Shown in pieces: positions 34,188 through 45,841 of a stretch of DNA of 64,000 bases. Under the pieces are notes generated by a model. It made no database searches, was not told the DNA's origin, and was given only the letters and a program-made list of their open reading frames with translations. Source of the DNA: Halichondria panicea (lineage: Eukaryota; Porifera; Demospongiae; Suberitida; Halichondriidae). The stretch is taken from assembly GCF_963675165.1 (NCBI RefSeq), contig NC_087393.1:5614202-5678201 (forward strand), in the 5' to 3' direction. A program made the position numbers and the translations under genes. Within the stretch, counting starts at the first letter, position 1; each line of letters opens with the position of its first letter.

Positions 34188-37100
34188 TTAAGTCTTAAAA
34201 TTGACTGCATGTCTCTTTAGAAACTGTACTGCTACCGAGTTTTTCAACTTTGCCCTTTTCTTTAACTCATTGAACACCAAGTCATTGTCATCAGCTTGCC
34301 AAACAAATAGGAGCACGGATTTGTTCTTCTCTTTCTCTCTTTGTTGCCCTTCACCACTGGCTTCTTCCACAGCCTCAGTCTGTTGACCGTCATCATAATC
34401 ACTAGGGGGGCTAGGTAGTGTAGAATCACTAGGCAGGTTGGAAGTTTCAGCTTTAGCTGGCCCTAGAGTTTGGGTTTCACTCTCTGGTTTACTTTGTGTT
34501 GGTATCTTAGACTCATCCGTGGGTTTAGTTGGTACCAGCGTTCCAGAATCCTCTGATGCTGAAGTTTGTACGGGTATTTGCTTCAAAGGGATGATGCCCA
34601 TTCCAACGTAGTGCTTCCCGTAGCTCTGGTTGTAGACTTTGAAGATAATAGAAGGTCCATCTTGAGCCAAGAGATCTTCTGCCATTGAACTGTATAGGGA
34701 GAGAACAAATTGTGATAATTGTTTTTATTGAGTAGCATATAAAAGAGAAGGAGCAAACAGACATTAAACTAACAAGTCAAATGATTCGTGGATTGTGGGG
34801 CTGTTATTGTTTCTGACTGTACGTGTCTTCTTGCTCAGTAGTCCTGGGAAGAGCCATTCTGGTGCCAGGCTGACCTCTATAACTGGGTTGAAGGTCAGGA
34901 AGCAAGCACAGTCTGTAGTAGTGGTGGGGTATCAGATATTAAGGAAGATGCTCTGAGGCATGTGCAAGATAACGAATATAAAGTGCACGCATGTTCAAAC
35001 ATTATAGTTGATAATACACAGAGTTGTACTTTGAGAGACTCTTGAATCTGATCGTAAGTCAACTGCTTGAATCATCTCCAATGAAACTGAGCCACTATCT
35101 CGAAGGTAAGCTGTGCTCACGAATATCGTCCCCAATTTCTCACTGTCTTGTGTCGACTGTAAGTCACCCACGGCAGACAAGAACTGGACAATCAAGTTTT
35201 GAGTGGCCGCTCGAAGAATGTTCAATTCATGAACAAGATCCTATAATGAGAAATACATTCAGTGCTCTTTACACTACTAACATTGTACCAATAGTGAAAG
35301 CACATGAAGCACATAATTTTATACGTTAACATTACATATCTTACAGTGTACTCTTCATTCTCTAGATCCTTATAAGGTAGTCCACGTCCTTTATCATAGT
35401 TGAAGTGCTTGAGCATCATCAGTGAGTAATAGAGACGCTCGTGCAGTTCCACTCTGTTGGGTTTCTCCTCAGCTGTGATAGACTCAATGCACAGGGAAAT
35501 TGCCTCCATGGAAACTTTCCAAATACCTCCTAAAACACTGTATAATCATGTGTGCAATGAAGGGATATAGAGCTAGAAATTTAAACTCAGCAATTGAGAG
35601 GTGTAGAGTACAGGGTACTTACGAGAGGAGCACATCAGTGACCAGGTAGTTAGAGAGGGCAGTCAGAGTGTTACCAAGGTAGCTCACTAGCGGCAAAATA
35701 GGCTGCAAATTGAACAATTGATTCAATCAGACACATCTCTGAAGAAGTGTATACACATGACTGTTCTATTGCACACAATACTACATATAATTATCTCCTA
35801 GTCTGTACCCCCAATTCATTGAGATTGTCGTAGCTGCTGGGGAGGACAATATGCTCTGCATTCAACAGCTCTTGAAGATTTCTCTCTATCTCTGGTCGAA
35901 CCTGTGTTGATAAACAAAAACAACAATTGAGTTTAAGAAACAAAGTTTCAGAGAGCACAGACTACTGTAGTGTACACACCTTGTCAGCAATGTTCTTAAT
36001 GATGCGTGATAATTCAATGGCAACTGTCGAGTGGAATACATTCATTACACTGTTGATATCTTCAATGTGTTGAGCATTTGTTTTGTCTTTTGTTTCCTCC
36101 TCAGTGAGGTGTGGAATAATGTCCGGCCACTCGTTAAACACAATGCTCATGTGATACATATCGTTCAAGGTCACGCCCAGCTGGAAGGAGTAACATAAGT
36201 TGAGTGCATGGATTATCCTCATAACCGTTTGAACAGGCTTCTTCTAAGCTATCAGAAATTATAAAATCTGTATACAACTTTTATAGTACACTCACTTCTT
36301 GATCATCCAGGGCATACTCGTCCTTCATCTGCTCAGAGGTGTGTTGGACATAGAACAGGGCACACGATGTCACCTCTTGCATTATAAGCTTAGTGAACTT
36401 TAACATCTCACCAGTGACCGGCCATTTAAGATCATCCCTCACTCGGAACAAAATAAACAAAATATCGGACGAATCACAAACAGAAGAGGACAATTTGACC
36501 TCATCACTTATCGGCACTGGTTGACTGTCAGCAATGGCTCTCTTGATTCTCTCCTTACAATCACTGGAAGCTGCTTCAATGAGAATGGGTACAATCGGTT
36601 TGTACCAATCATGGTAAGAGGCCAAATAGATCTTGGCAGGATTCACAAGTCTAAGAGATGCATGGGAATAAAAATTCAGTAAATACGTAAGGTAGTATAT
36701 AATATAGAAGTACTGAAATACATACTGAATTTACATAGCCTGATTACATGCATGTTAGCAGTATACATGTAGATCATGCATGTCAACTCTCACTTCAAAT
36801 CCACGTTTGGTTGAACTGCGAGAGCAACAATGCTCCGTACAGAACGATAGGAGGAGTACACCTTCACCATAGTGCTGTACTCAGGAGGTTCTTCATCATT
36901 CCCCGCTACAAACTGTCCCAGTCGAGTTCTCACGAAATCAGAGAGCTGCAGGAATAGAGTACATGCACTACACACACGCTACAAGAGATTATAAAATATT
37001 ACTCGGTTAGTTACGGGCGGGGCGAGGGAGGTATAGTACAGAGCTAGTTTTGCCCTATAAGAGCAGTGGAGAGACCAGAGGAGATCAAGCAGAGACTAGA

Positions 37101-37946
37101 GGAAACCTTTCTCATGTACATTATTACCAGTGCACCATTTCAGGACTGTATAGTACAAGCTGACTGGTTGCAGTGTAATGCACAGACACAGACTCACCAA
37201 GGCATCAATGGACAAGTAGAAGTGGGAGAAATACTCAATATCCAGCACACTCTTATCCCTGCACATCAGTTGCAACACTCAGCTATAGCTATAGTGGTGA
37301 TTGTGCACAACTTACTTCTTGAAGAGAGGGGCTATTTGCCGCAAGGCAATACCACACATGTAATGAGTGGAGCTGCACAGCTCATCAAGATCCTTAGCCA
37401 ACTGCACAACACAATAACAGCAGGATATACACAGCCATATATATACAGTGCAAACCCTTAGGCCAGACAATTATCAACTGTAACGTGTGCCCTTCACCTG
37501 CATTTGCCCACCATCCTCTGTGGTTGGCTTGGTATCAATGAACCAATCAGAAGCAGCTAGAGGAACAGCCAGGGCTACCAGACATGACACTGTCTTATCA
37601 TCCTCTGCAAGACACTGGACCAGAGGGGCAATACGAGAGAGCTCCTCCACCACTCTGTGTGTGTGTATGGGGAGATGGATGTAGTTCTAAGAATGTGCGT
37701 ATAGAGAAGTCATTTTGCAAGGGCTACATGACATGACATCCAATACACTGCTCTTGTATATTACGTACTTGATGTATGTAATGAATTTTTGGTAGCGTTT
37801 TCCTCTGATGCTCTCTTGTGTCTTGTCATCTTTGTCATTACTCGAGCCATTGCTGACATCGTTGAGTTTGAACTTTGTGATGTGGAACTTGAAAGTGAGT
37901 ATCAGGTTACCCAGTAGCTTTACCAGGTCGTGGCGAAGGTCCTTCT

Positions 37947-37994
<48 letters not shown>

Positions 37995-38455
37995 TGTGTG
38001 TGTGTGTGGGGGAGGGGGGTAGCACTAGACTGGACAGAATCATTAAGCTTATAACTAGATCATTGCTAGTAGACACAATAATTATTATTATATCACATTG
38101 GACCACACATTGCCAATCCTTATATAGCTACTACTCTCACCCACTCCTCCTGCAAGGGTGCATTCGTCTGGTGAGAACTTGTATCATCATCATCATCGAT
38201 ATCTTCCTCTGCCTCTGCCTCTTGTACCCTTGGAGCATTGACCTTTGTACTCAGGTCGTATTGACGCTGGATGGTGACCAGTAGGAGTAGAAATGTCTTG
38301 ATACTGACTCTAAACAGACGATGGTAGTGGATGAGAACGTTGAGCTGACTGTGTGTGTGCACAATGTGGGTCAGAAATAGATCACTGACCAAAGCACACA
38401 ATAAATCTTGTATAGTTATACACCCACACACCCACACACACACACGCACACACAC

Positions 38456-38538
<83 letters not shown>

Positions 38539-41500
38539 GAGTGGCTTACATAGCTGATCTTTGCAGGTCGCTCATGGAGATCATGAAGCTGTGATTCTTG
38601 AGCAGCTCATCAGCCTCTGTGGAGAGCACACCATCCCAGTTCCTCTTGTATCGTCCACTCTCTGAGCGACTGTCAGCATTCACCAGGCCCCTCAATAACA
38701 GCCGGTGCTCCTGGAGGGGGTTCTAGGGGGGAGGTATTGGGTTAAATCAAGCAAGCATTCACCAGGCCCCTCAATAGCAGCCTGTGCTCCGGGAGGGAGT
38801 TCTAGGGGGAGGTATTGGGTTAAATCAAGCAAGCATTCACCAGGCCCCTCAATAGCAGCCTGTGCTCAGAGAGGGGGTTCTAGGGGGGAGGTATTGGGTT
38901 AAATCAAGCAAGCATTCACCAGGCCTGTGCTCAGAGAGGGGTTCTAGGGGGGAGGTGTTGGGTTAAATCAAGCAAGCATTCACCAGGCCCCTCAATAGCA
39001 GCCGGTGGTCTGAGAAGGGGTTCTAGGGGGGAGGCATTGGGTTAAATCAAGCAAGCATTCACCAGGCCCCTCAATAGCAGCCGGTGCTCCGAGAGGGGGT
39101 TCTAGGGGGGAGGCATTGGGTTAAATCAAGCAAGCATTCACCAGGCCCCTCAATATAGCAGCCGGTGCTCAGAGAGTGGGTTCTAGGGGGGAGGTATTCG
39201 GTTAAATCAAGCAAGCATTCACCAGGCCCCTCAATATAGCAGCCGGTGCTCAGAGAGTGGGTTCTAGGGGGGAGGTATTCGGTTAAATCAAGCAAGCATT
39301 CACCAGGCCCCTCAATATAGCAGCCGGTGCTCAGAGAGTGGGTTCTAGGGGGTATATGTATAATCATATATGTAACACAAAAAGCACTGTTACAGTAAAA
39401 TATTCAAGGCTATACTGTAGAAGCATGTACTCAATGCTCATCATTATTAGCAATTCCATACAATGCAGAGCTGACACCCACTGCTCACATTGTGACCTAC
39501 TGCTCACATCGTGATCCCTGAGGTTCCTTTGTTCAGACTCTATATTGAGCAGTACATGTAGCATGCCTCTGTCGTCATGGTGACCCGAATGAGATTCCAA
39601 TTTAAGTATTTTTTCCCCCCCATTATGTGTGATATCTGACAGAGGTAGGAAGGCTCGTCCGATGTAATCATCACTGACCACAACGTTGTGAAAGAAACTG
39701 TAGGGGAAGAGATGGTACTGCAGGATGTGTGTCATGACTGTCCGTATATACCGTTCAAATCCTTTGATAGTGAACTCTGTGATCTTCCCACTTCTCGCGT
39801 CAATAGGACCTTTACTGTCCCTGTCCCTGTGTGTGTGCATGGTGTGGGTGTAATGTGGTGTGGAGAGTACGCTTGTCCATACATGACCAGTCAATATACA
39901 CACTCACCACACTTCTAGAACCAGCACCTCACTAGTCACATTTTCAAATTTCCTGAGAAAAATAAGACCTGCGTGTCATAATAATATTAAATAATGCGTT
40001 GCTTCCCTTGATGGTTGCATAACCGGGATGGGAATCAAGCCTATATCTACACGTACAGTTTTGTTCTGCAGGTGGGATTCCCTCCACCCACTTTACCATG
40101 TATGAATTAAGCGCATGCTAGATTAGCTGAGGCGTGGCCATCACCCGCCTTACTATTATAACACTCACTTCAAATCATTATGCTAACAGGTTGGCTTGAT
40201 TCCCCCACGATGATCAAGCATGTCTAATATCATAATAATTATGACAATAGAACGCTGTATATATATAATGTTACATGAATGTTTTATGTTGGCGTACAAT
40301 TCCTTCCGTTCGTTCCATTCTGGGTCCAGGTTTTTCTCGATGACAGAGGTGTGGTGTATCTTGCCTAGTACCAACCCTTTTCTGTCCCAATCAGGGAGGT
40401 TGTGCTTCTTGACTAACTGCTTGTTCCTGCTCTCTGCTCGGATTATACCCAGCCTCACGTATGGATCACTAAAGCCTGCATCACAATGAGTATAGGAATT
40501 GCATGCATGGGCCTAGGATTCTGGGTGATAATTATAAGGTACTAATTACTTACCATTTGGATCCTTTGCTGGCAGTCCTGTTGCCTTCAACACTGCATGT
40601 ATACGAAACACACTATAATTATGTCAACAGCCCATGCAGTATTGCATACAGTGTACATACTACAACATGTATGGAAACACTGCAATAAAGTGTGTGTGTG
40701 TGACAACAGTCCATTCAGCTCACCAGTCACCACGACCTTCCATTCACTGATCTGTGTAACAAGGAAGACACATAATAGCATACACATGATCAATCTCTAT
40801 AGACTTGCCTTGTCAGCCTTGGCTGCAGTGAGCAGCTCATCCCATTTACCAGACACTGGGAACACCTACATGCATGCACAGTAGAAGCATGGATTAGTGT
40901 CATTATCAGTCACTATAGCTCACCCTCCTGACATAGTCCATTAGAGCGTTCTTCTTCTGATCGTCTTCATTCATATTGATGATGGTACGTTGTGCTATCA
41001 GACACATCTTGGCAATCTGATCAAGAGGGGAGTAATGTACTCATGCATACATTATATCATACGTAATTTATAAGGATGTCATAATTGTACCTCGTGCATG
41101 ACTGGACATGTGCTAGTCTTGCATACTGCAGGTGGTGTGTGGTACATGACTGCATGTACATGATGTACATGTACCAGCAAGTGCGTATAAAGAGAAAAGG
41201 GCATGCAACTATATCAAATTTCAAAATAACGGCGGGGGCGTGCATGTGCTAAAAATACAAAAAATTATTGCAACTTGATATGGATGACAGCTATAGCTAG
41301 TGAGGTACATAGAGCAAAGACAGTATCTCTGCATGGGGTAGCCACATGCAGACATCAACAGGTCAACAAGTGGAAGAGAAGGACCATTGCTATTATACAG
41401 GCCAGGGCTCCTGCTAGGAAGCAAAGAGTTGCTAAGCCTAATAATAAGAAGACTGCTACATTTAGTGATCTATATACCTGTAGTGCATGTATACCTGGAC

Positions 41501-42565
41501 CAGTTAATCTAGGGGCTCTCTTTAAGCTATATAGTACATGTATGCATGCTTATTTCCCCAGTGGGCAGTTGGCTTAATAGTCATAGTTATAGTATAAAAT
41601 TAATATTGTATAATCATTATATTATATGCTCATCATAATGTGGATACACATTGCGAGTTGCATGCCCTCTTCTCTTCATACGCCCTTGCTTGAATGGTAC
41701 CAGCTAGTCAGTTATCAAGAGAAGTATATAACCAAACTGAAGCGGCTAAATTTTTGTGAATATCTCTTCAAAGTAAATATGAAATTGTACTCAATTGAGT
41801 ATTTAATTAACACGGATTGCCCTTAATTGAAAGGGAATGTGGGCATGCAGACGAAGGGCTCCACTAAGCTCTTTGAAGCTACATGCCCATGCACATGCAT
41901 GTCGAGATTATAGTCATGTTACATGTCAATATGCTGGATAATGAATGGCATATGAAAGTAGGGGAAAAAGCAACACCATGCAACCATGATCACGATTTAG
42001 CTGACTATAATTATACTCACCTCTGTTTTTCTATGTGTTGTTTGGTCGTAAGTGTCCATCTCTGAGTCTGTGTCGGCCATCGATAGAGTGTCCGAGTCAT
42101 CAGAGACAGTCTGCGTAGATTATAGGGTTAGGACTAGCCTAGTCACTAGGGGAGGGAGGACCACTGCATGTGACTAATATTAAAGTAAATGTTATGCAAA
42201 CACTATATAATTATAGCCCCAAGCACTGACTTCAAGATAGCCCTCAATATTGATTTTATTTCACACATACTTTAGACACTTCATCGTCTTCTTTCTGAGC
42301 CTCAAGAGTGGTGGTTGCCAACTCCCTAGCTGGAGATGAACTTGGACTAGTGTGTGTGTGGAGTGAGTGATTACAATGAACACTATCCATCGCTACACTA
42401 CACCTACCTAGCTCAACACTCACCCTACATATCATTAAGACAATGCACAACATAACAATTATTTGCACCTTATGCAACAACCCACCTATGAAACTTCACA
42501 GTAGTGACCCTCTCCCGTTTAAGCCATGGCCTAGACCTGCTGTCAGCACTTGCTTGAGACGCCAT
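34188..42565 (-). CDS. UNC13D/BAIAP3-like C2-MHD protein, tandem copy B
   Basis: Second tandem paralog, with the same exon order as copy A and C. Starts MASQASADSRSRPWLKRERV (42565); exon 2 SPSSSPARELATTTLEAQKE; acidic exon TVSDDSDTLSMADTDSEMD; C2A with ESRNKQLVKKHNLPDWDRKG (40400), NLDPEWNERKEL, EVW joined to DRDSKGPIDARSGK (39810) so that the loop-3 DxD pair is present; DDYIGRAFLPLSDI (39660); NPLQEHRLLLRGLVNAD (38690); MHD exons 38240-35340, including EELSRIAPLVQCLAEDDKTV and YHDWYKPIVPILIE; C2B 34860-34600 and Ser/Pro-rich tail ending FLKRHAVNFKT, stop 34188. I see no frame lesion. Expected role: Ca2+-regulated tethering or priming of secretory vesicles at the plasma membrane, by family. 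Confidence 0.87.
37951..38010. repeat. (TG)n microsatellite, UNC13-B
   Basis: Sense (CA)n ending CACAG before exon GAGAAGGACCTTCGC, the same junction as 27493 in copy A and 49772 in copy C. Confidence 0.93.
38425..38536. repeat. (CA)n microsatellite, UNC13-B
   Basis: About 110 bp. In sense it is (TG)n about 12 bases after the donor GTAAGCCACTCTTTG, in the intron following the exon ending DLQRSAM. Copy C has the same repeat at 50286-50354. Confidence 0.93.
38690..39355 (-). repeat. 79-bp acceptor-plus-exon repeat, UNC13-B, about 9 units
   Basis: Same array as in copy A (28575) but about nine units, each with its own CCTCCCCCCTAG acceptor and 47-bp pseudo-exon start (one unit, about 38900-38945, is shortened). 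The exon-proximal unit differs slightly (CAGGAG for TCGGAC). Confidence 0.93.
40000..40110 (-). mobile_element. tRNA-derived SINE-like segment, UNC13-B intron
   Basis: Orthologous in position and sequence to 29500-29620 of copy A (GGGATGGGAATCAAGCC and CCTCCACCCACTTTACC on the plus strand). Copy C has a minisatellite at this place instead. Confidence 0.4.
41050..42020 (-). other. UNC13-B long intron, no gene seen
   Basis: Diverged counterpart of the copy A interval 31500-32380, sharing GCATGCAACTAT, ATTGCGAGTTGCATGCCCTC and the ACATGCCCATGCAC block, but lacking the 15-unit array. No coding signal. Confidence 0.5.
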
Positions 42566-45500
42566 TCTACCACCAACTATGCTACTCTCTGTGATGCATG
42601 CAGACAAGATATCTTACTAAGACTGTTTGCACATGCGCAAAATTTCCACAGAAAAATATCCTGCTAAACGTGTATAACAACAATCTGGGAGGGAGCGTGC
42701 ATCAACTTGTGAATGTTGCATGATATTGGATTCTGTGGCAGATTGGGTAGTATCATGAATGCGATTATCCTTTGAAGTTCTGCTGAGCTGTTCAATTAAG
42801 ACACACAAAAAAGGTTTAAAACAAGCTATACAGCATGTAGGACTGAGTAGTATCCATTGGTAGACCCTCTGGACTATCTTGGTAGCCATAGAATATTTTC
42901 GAAGAGGAAGCAGCAAGCCATTTGTGTACACAGGCACTTCACAAGTGGACACAAGCTCTACAATAGTCTACATGCTTGCTAAGCAGCTTAGTTGACCAGA
43001 GTGCAGCTTTTAGAGGCCACACATACTTCCATCGAGGCAGCAGCAAGGCATAAAATCGATGGTTAGTTTGTGCACAGCCATTGACCCACGCCCATCTCTA
43101 CAAGCCATAGCCACTTCATTGGGCGGCAATAACATTAAGCTAATTTTGTGGGTTGGGCTCAGATGCAAACTAAAGTGATGGAACTGTTCCAGATTGTGTG
43201 CGATTGACCTGGAAAGGGTATACATTATACAGTTGGTTAGCCTCGAGACCAGGCCCATTAAAACAGCCTGGATTCGAAGCTAACAGTTGGCCCGCTTGAG
43301 CGATGGCCAATGAATCACTAGCCTAGAATCCAGGCCGTATTGCATGACATTAAAAATTACGCTGTCAACGCCCACTTAGCTGGCCCCACCCAGTTACCAC
43401 TCAAATGTCTGTTACACAGATAACTTTATACAACCAACATTAATCGTGCACAAAAATCGATCAGAACTCTTGACACTACACATAATAATCCGAGTTAGAG
43501 AGCTCCCTCTTCTCCAACACCTGCAGAGCACAATAATGGGGCACTTAGCAATGGACTTTACGTACCGTTAGTTCCAACTGTCTTGACCTGTGGAGAAGAA
43601 CAATTATTAATGCTCCAACATGTTGAGCATGGCCTACCATTACTAACCAACACAGTGACAACGACATCAAACTCGGGCACTGCACAGTTAAATTTAGAAA
43701 CCATTATTATGAAAGTGGGCGTTACCTTTCTCAATGGAAACGAGCACTACAAACATGCACAGGACATTTTTACTGCCACCCAGTACCCAGTGCCACAGCT
43801 TGTCTGTGCTAGAGAGGAGACATAAGCAGTGAGAGAAACACATTTACCTTTCTCCAGTAAGCGAGCCCATCTAGTACCTGAAAAATACCTGATTAATACA
43901 TAATATTCAACAGCTAGCTAGACAACCACCACTCAGTCAGTCCCACAGCAGCATGGCTTGTCTGTACCTGGGGGAGAGAGGAGACAAAAGCAGTGAGAGA
44001 AGGGAACACTAGTACAGTAGTAGCTAGTAGGAGGAGCTGTGTGTGTGTGTGCATTGTGGCTGCAAGAGAACAAGCAAATGCATGGTTACATTGAGCGCAG
44101 CAGTTCAAACAAAACCGATCCATCAACAAATCTCCACAACCTTAGATAATAATACAAAACCATTGAGAACATTACCACCAGTAGTTTCCTTGCTCAAGGG
44201 ACAGATTCAACAAAGGGCATAATAAACTAAAAGGGACCCTGTGACTGTGAGCACCATTAACTGAGCACAGAAGTAATCAACCAGAATGTGTGGGGTGGTT
44301 CGACAACAGTAGACTCACAGAGACAACACCTCCTTGCTCTTGAAGCCCTTGTCGACTCCAGTTGCAACAAGCCTGGCACGCAAGGCTTGCACAAGTGCTC
44401 AAGACTACTCTTCACTAACCCAGTCAAAGGCTACAGTTCCCTTGGCACACCTATAGTTTAGTTAAAGCCTGAACTTACCAATTCCATGTGCAGTAGGCAG
44501 AGTTATGATCCTAAAAAAGCCGTCATAATAGATTAGCATAAGCCAAGAAGCAGCAGTTGTCTAACTATATTATAGCTAGCTATTTCTAATGATCCTAGCT
44601 AACTAACTATTGGAACTGATAACGAGATCTTAACACTCCCAATTATGGCAGGATCCTGTGCTGCTTTCCCTTTAGGCAGGTACTAACAGCAGAGTGCTCC
44701 CTCAATAGACTGGAATGCCATGAGTAATCCATCATTGTACCCCGAAGGCTGGTTCAACAACGGTTTCAAGAACAAGAAGATGCTGTCCTGCAACCCAACT
44801 GTTGAAGAACCTTCCACACACATTCTGAATGATTACTTGAGTGCTACGGACACCCCCCCCCCCCCATCACCACCAAAGGGTTCAAGGCCATGCAGGTAAC
44901 AGACTCTTAGCCACGCGTATATTAACAGAACAAAAAAGCGTTGTCGACACGAGTTTAGCCATGCATACATGCATTTAGCGTGTGCTTTGCTGGCAAGTAT
45001 GATCTATTAAGCTGCATGACCTACACACCTCACAGTCAAGAAGGGGCCACACTTAAAACACTAGGAATACAAGAGCAAACTAATCCAACCAGAAACCTTC
45101 CATTCTCAACAAACAGCGTGCAACACGGATATGCTCAAAGGCCAGAGTGAAAAAATCTAGCCAATTGCAAAACAAGCTACAGAGGTACGGTTTCAACTTA
45201 CAATAGCTTCTGCAGCCTGCACGGTGTCGGATGATCCAGCTCTATCCTTTCATGGCTGGAGAATGCTCGCGCTGCTCCACGGGAAGACTTGCTATGGTTT
45301 GCAACACAGTCGAAGACTCACGCTGGTTCAACAACACAGTGGAAGGCTTGCGCTGGTTCTGCAACACAGTGGAAGGTTTGCATAGCATCTGCAAAAAAAT
45401 TAAGTCAATAGCAATCTGTAAAACATGACCAAATAGACAGCAAACAATGCTACAATGCTCCACAAGGCTTCCTAGCCTAACATTCCTGCAAACATGCGAG

Positions 45501-45841
45501 CTACAAGCAAAGAAACTCACCTCTTCCAGCAAGACACTTCGCTTTCTTCAAACTTCAAAGGAACTGAGCTTCTGGAACTGGATCTGGGAATATTCCAGGC
45601 CATTGACGTCAAAGTCTCCAAGGAGATACCATGGAGACCGACAGTTCCCACCGATAGAGGACCGCAAGAGTACTAGCTACAAGGTGTTGCGAGTATTGCG
45701 GTACATTGCGAAATCTGTTCCAGTGAGACGTCTACCCATGCGCAGTGTCCCCCAAATGCACATGTGCTCTGATTTGTTATTGTACGTGCGCATGCACAAA
45801 TGAACACAAGATCAAAACATAAGTCAAAAATAGCTTGTTAA
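42566..45841. other. Gap between UNC13-B and C; possible unrecognised exons
   Basis: No known gene. Three plus-strand stretches look coding but lack a clear gene model: about 43605-43826 (MLQHVEHGLPLLTNTVTTTS onward, stop 43826), 44261-44460 (VWGGSTTVDSQRQHLLALEA in an open frame without ATG), and 44692-44899 (MSNPSLYPEGWFNNGFKNKK, then a Pro run from a C14 tract, ending CATGCAG|GTAACAG). On the minus strand there are small exon-like blocks with good splice borders, e.g. GATCATAACTCTGCC...AATTG|GTAAGTT (44485-44516). Also present: two palindromes of the 33139 family and a 30-bp x3 repeat (45300-45385, CAACACAGTGGAAGG). A spliced non-coding RNA, an orphan gene or transposon debris are all possible. 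Confidence 0.3.
43236..43284. repeat. Short hairpin (MITE-like) repeat, second copy
   Basis: GTTAGCCTCGAGACCAGGC and GCCTGGATTCGAAGCTAAC are imperfect inverted arms around CCATTAAAACA. A related half with CTAGCCTAGAATCCAGGCC follows at 43318-43340. Confidence 0.65.
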
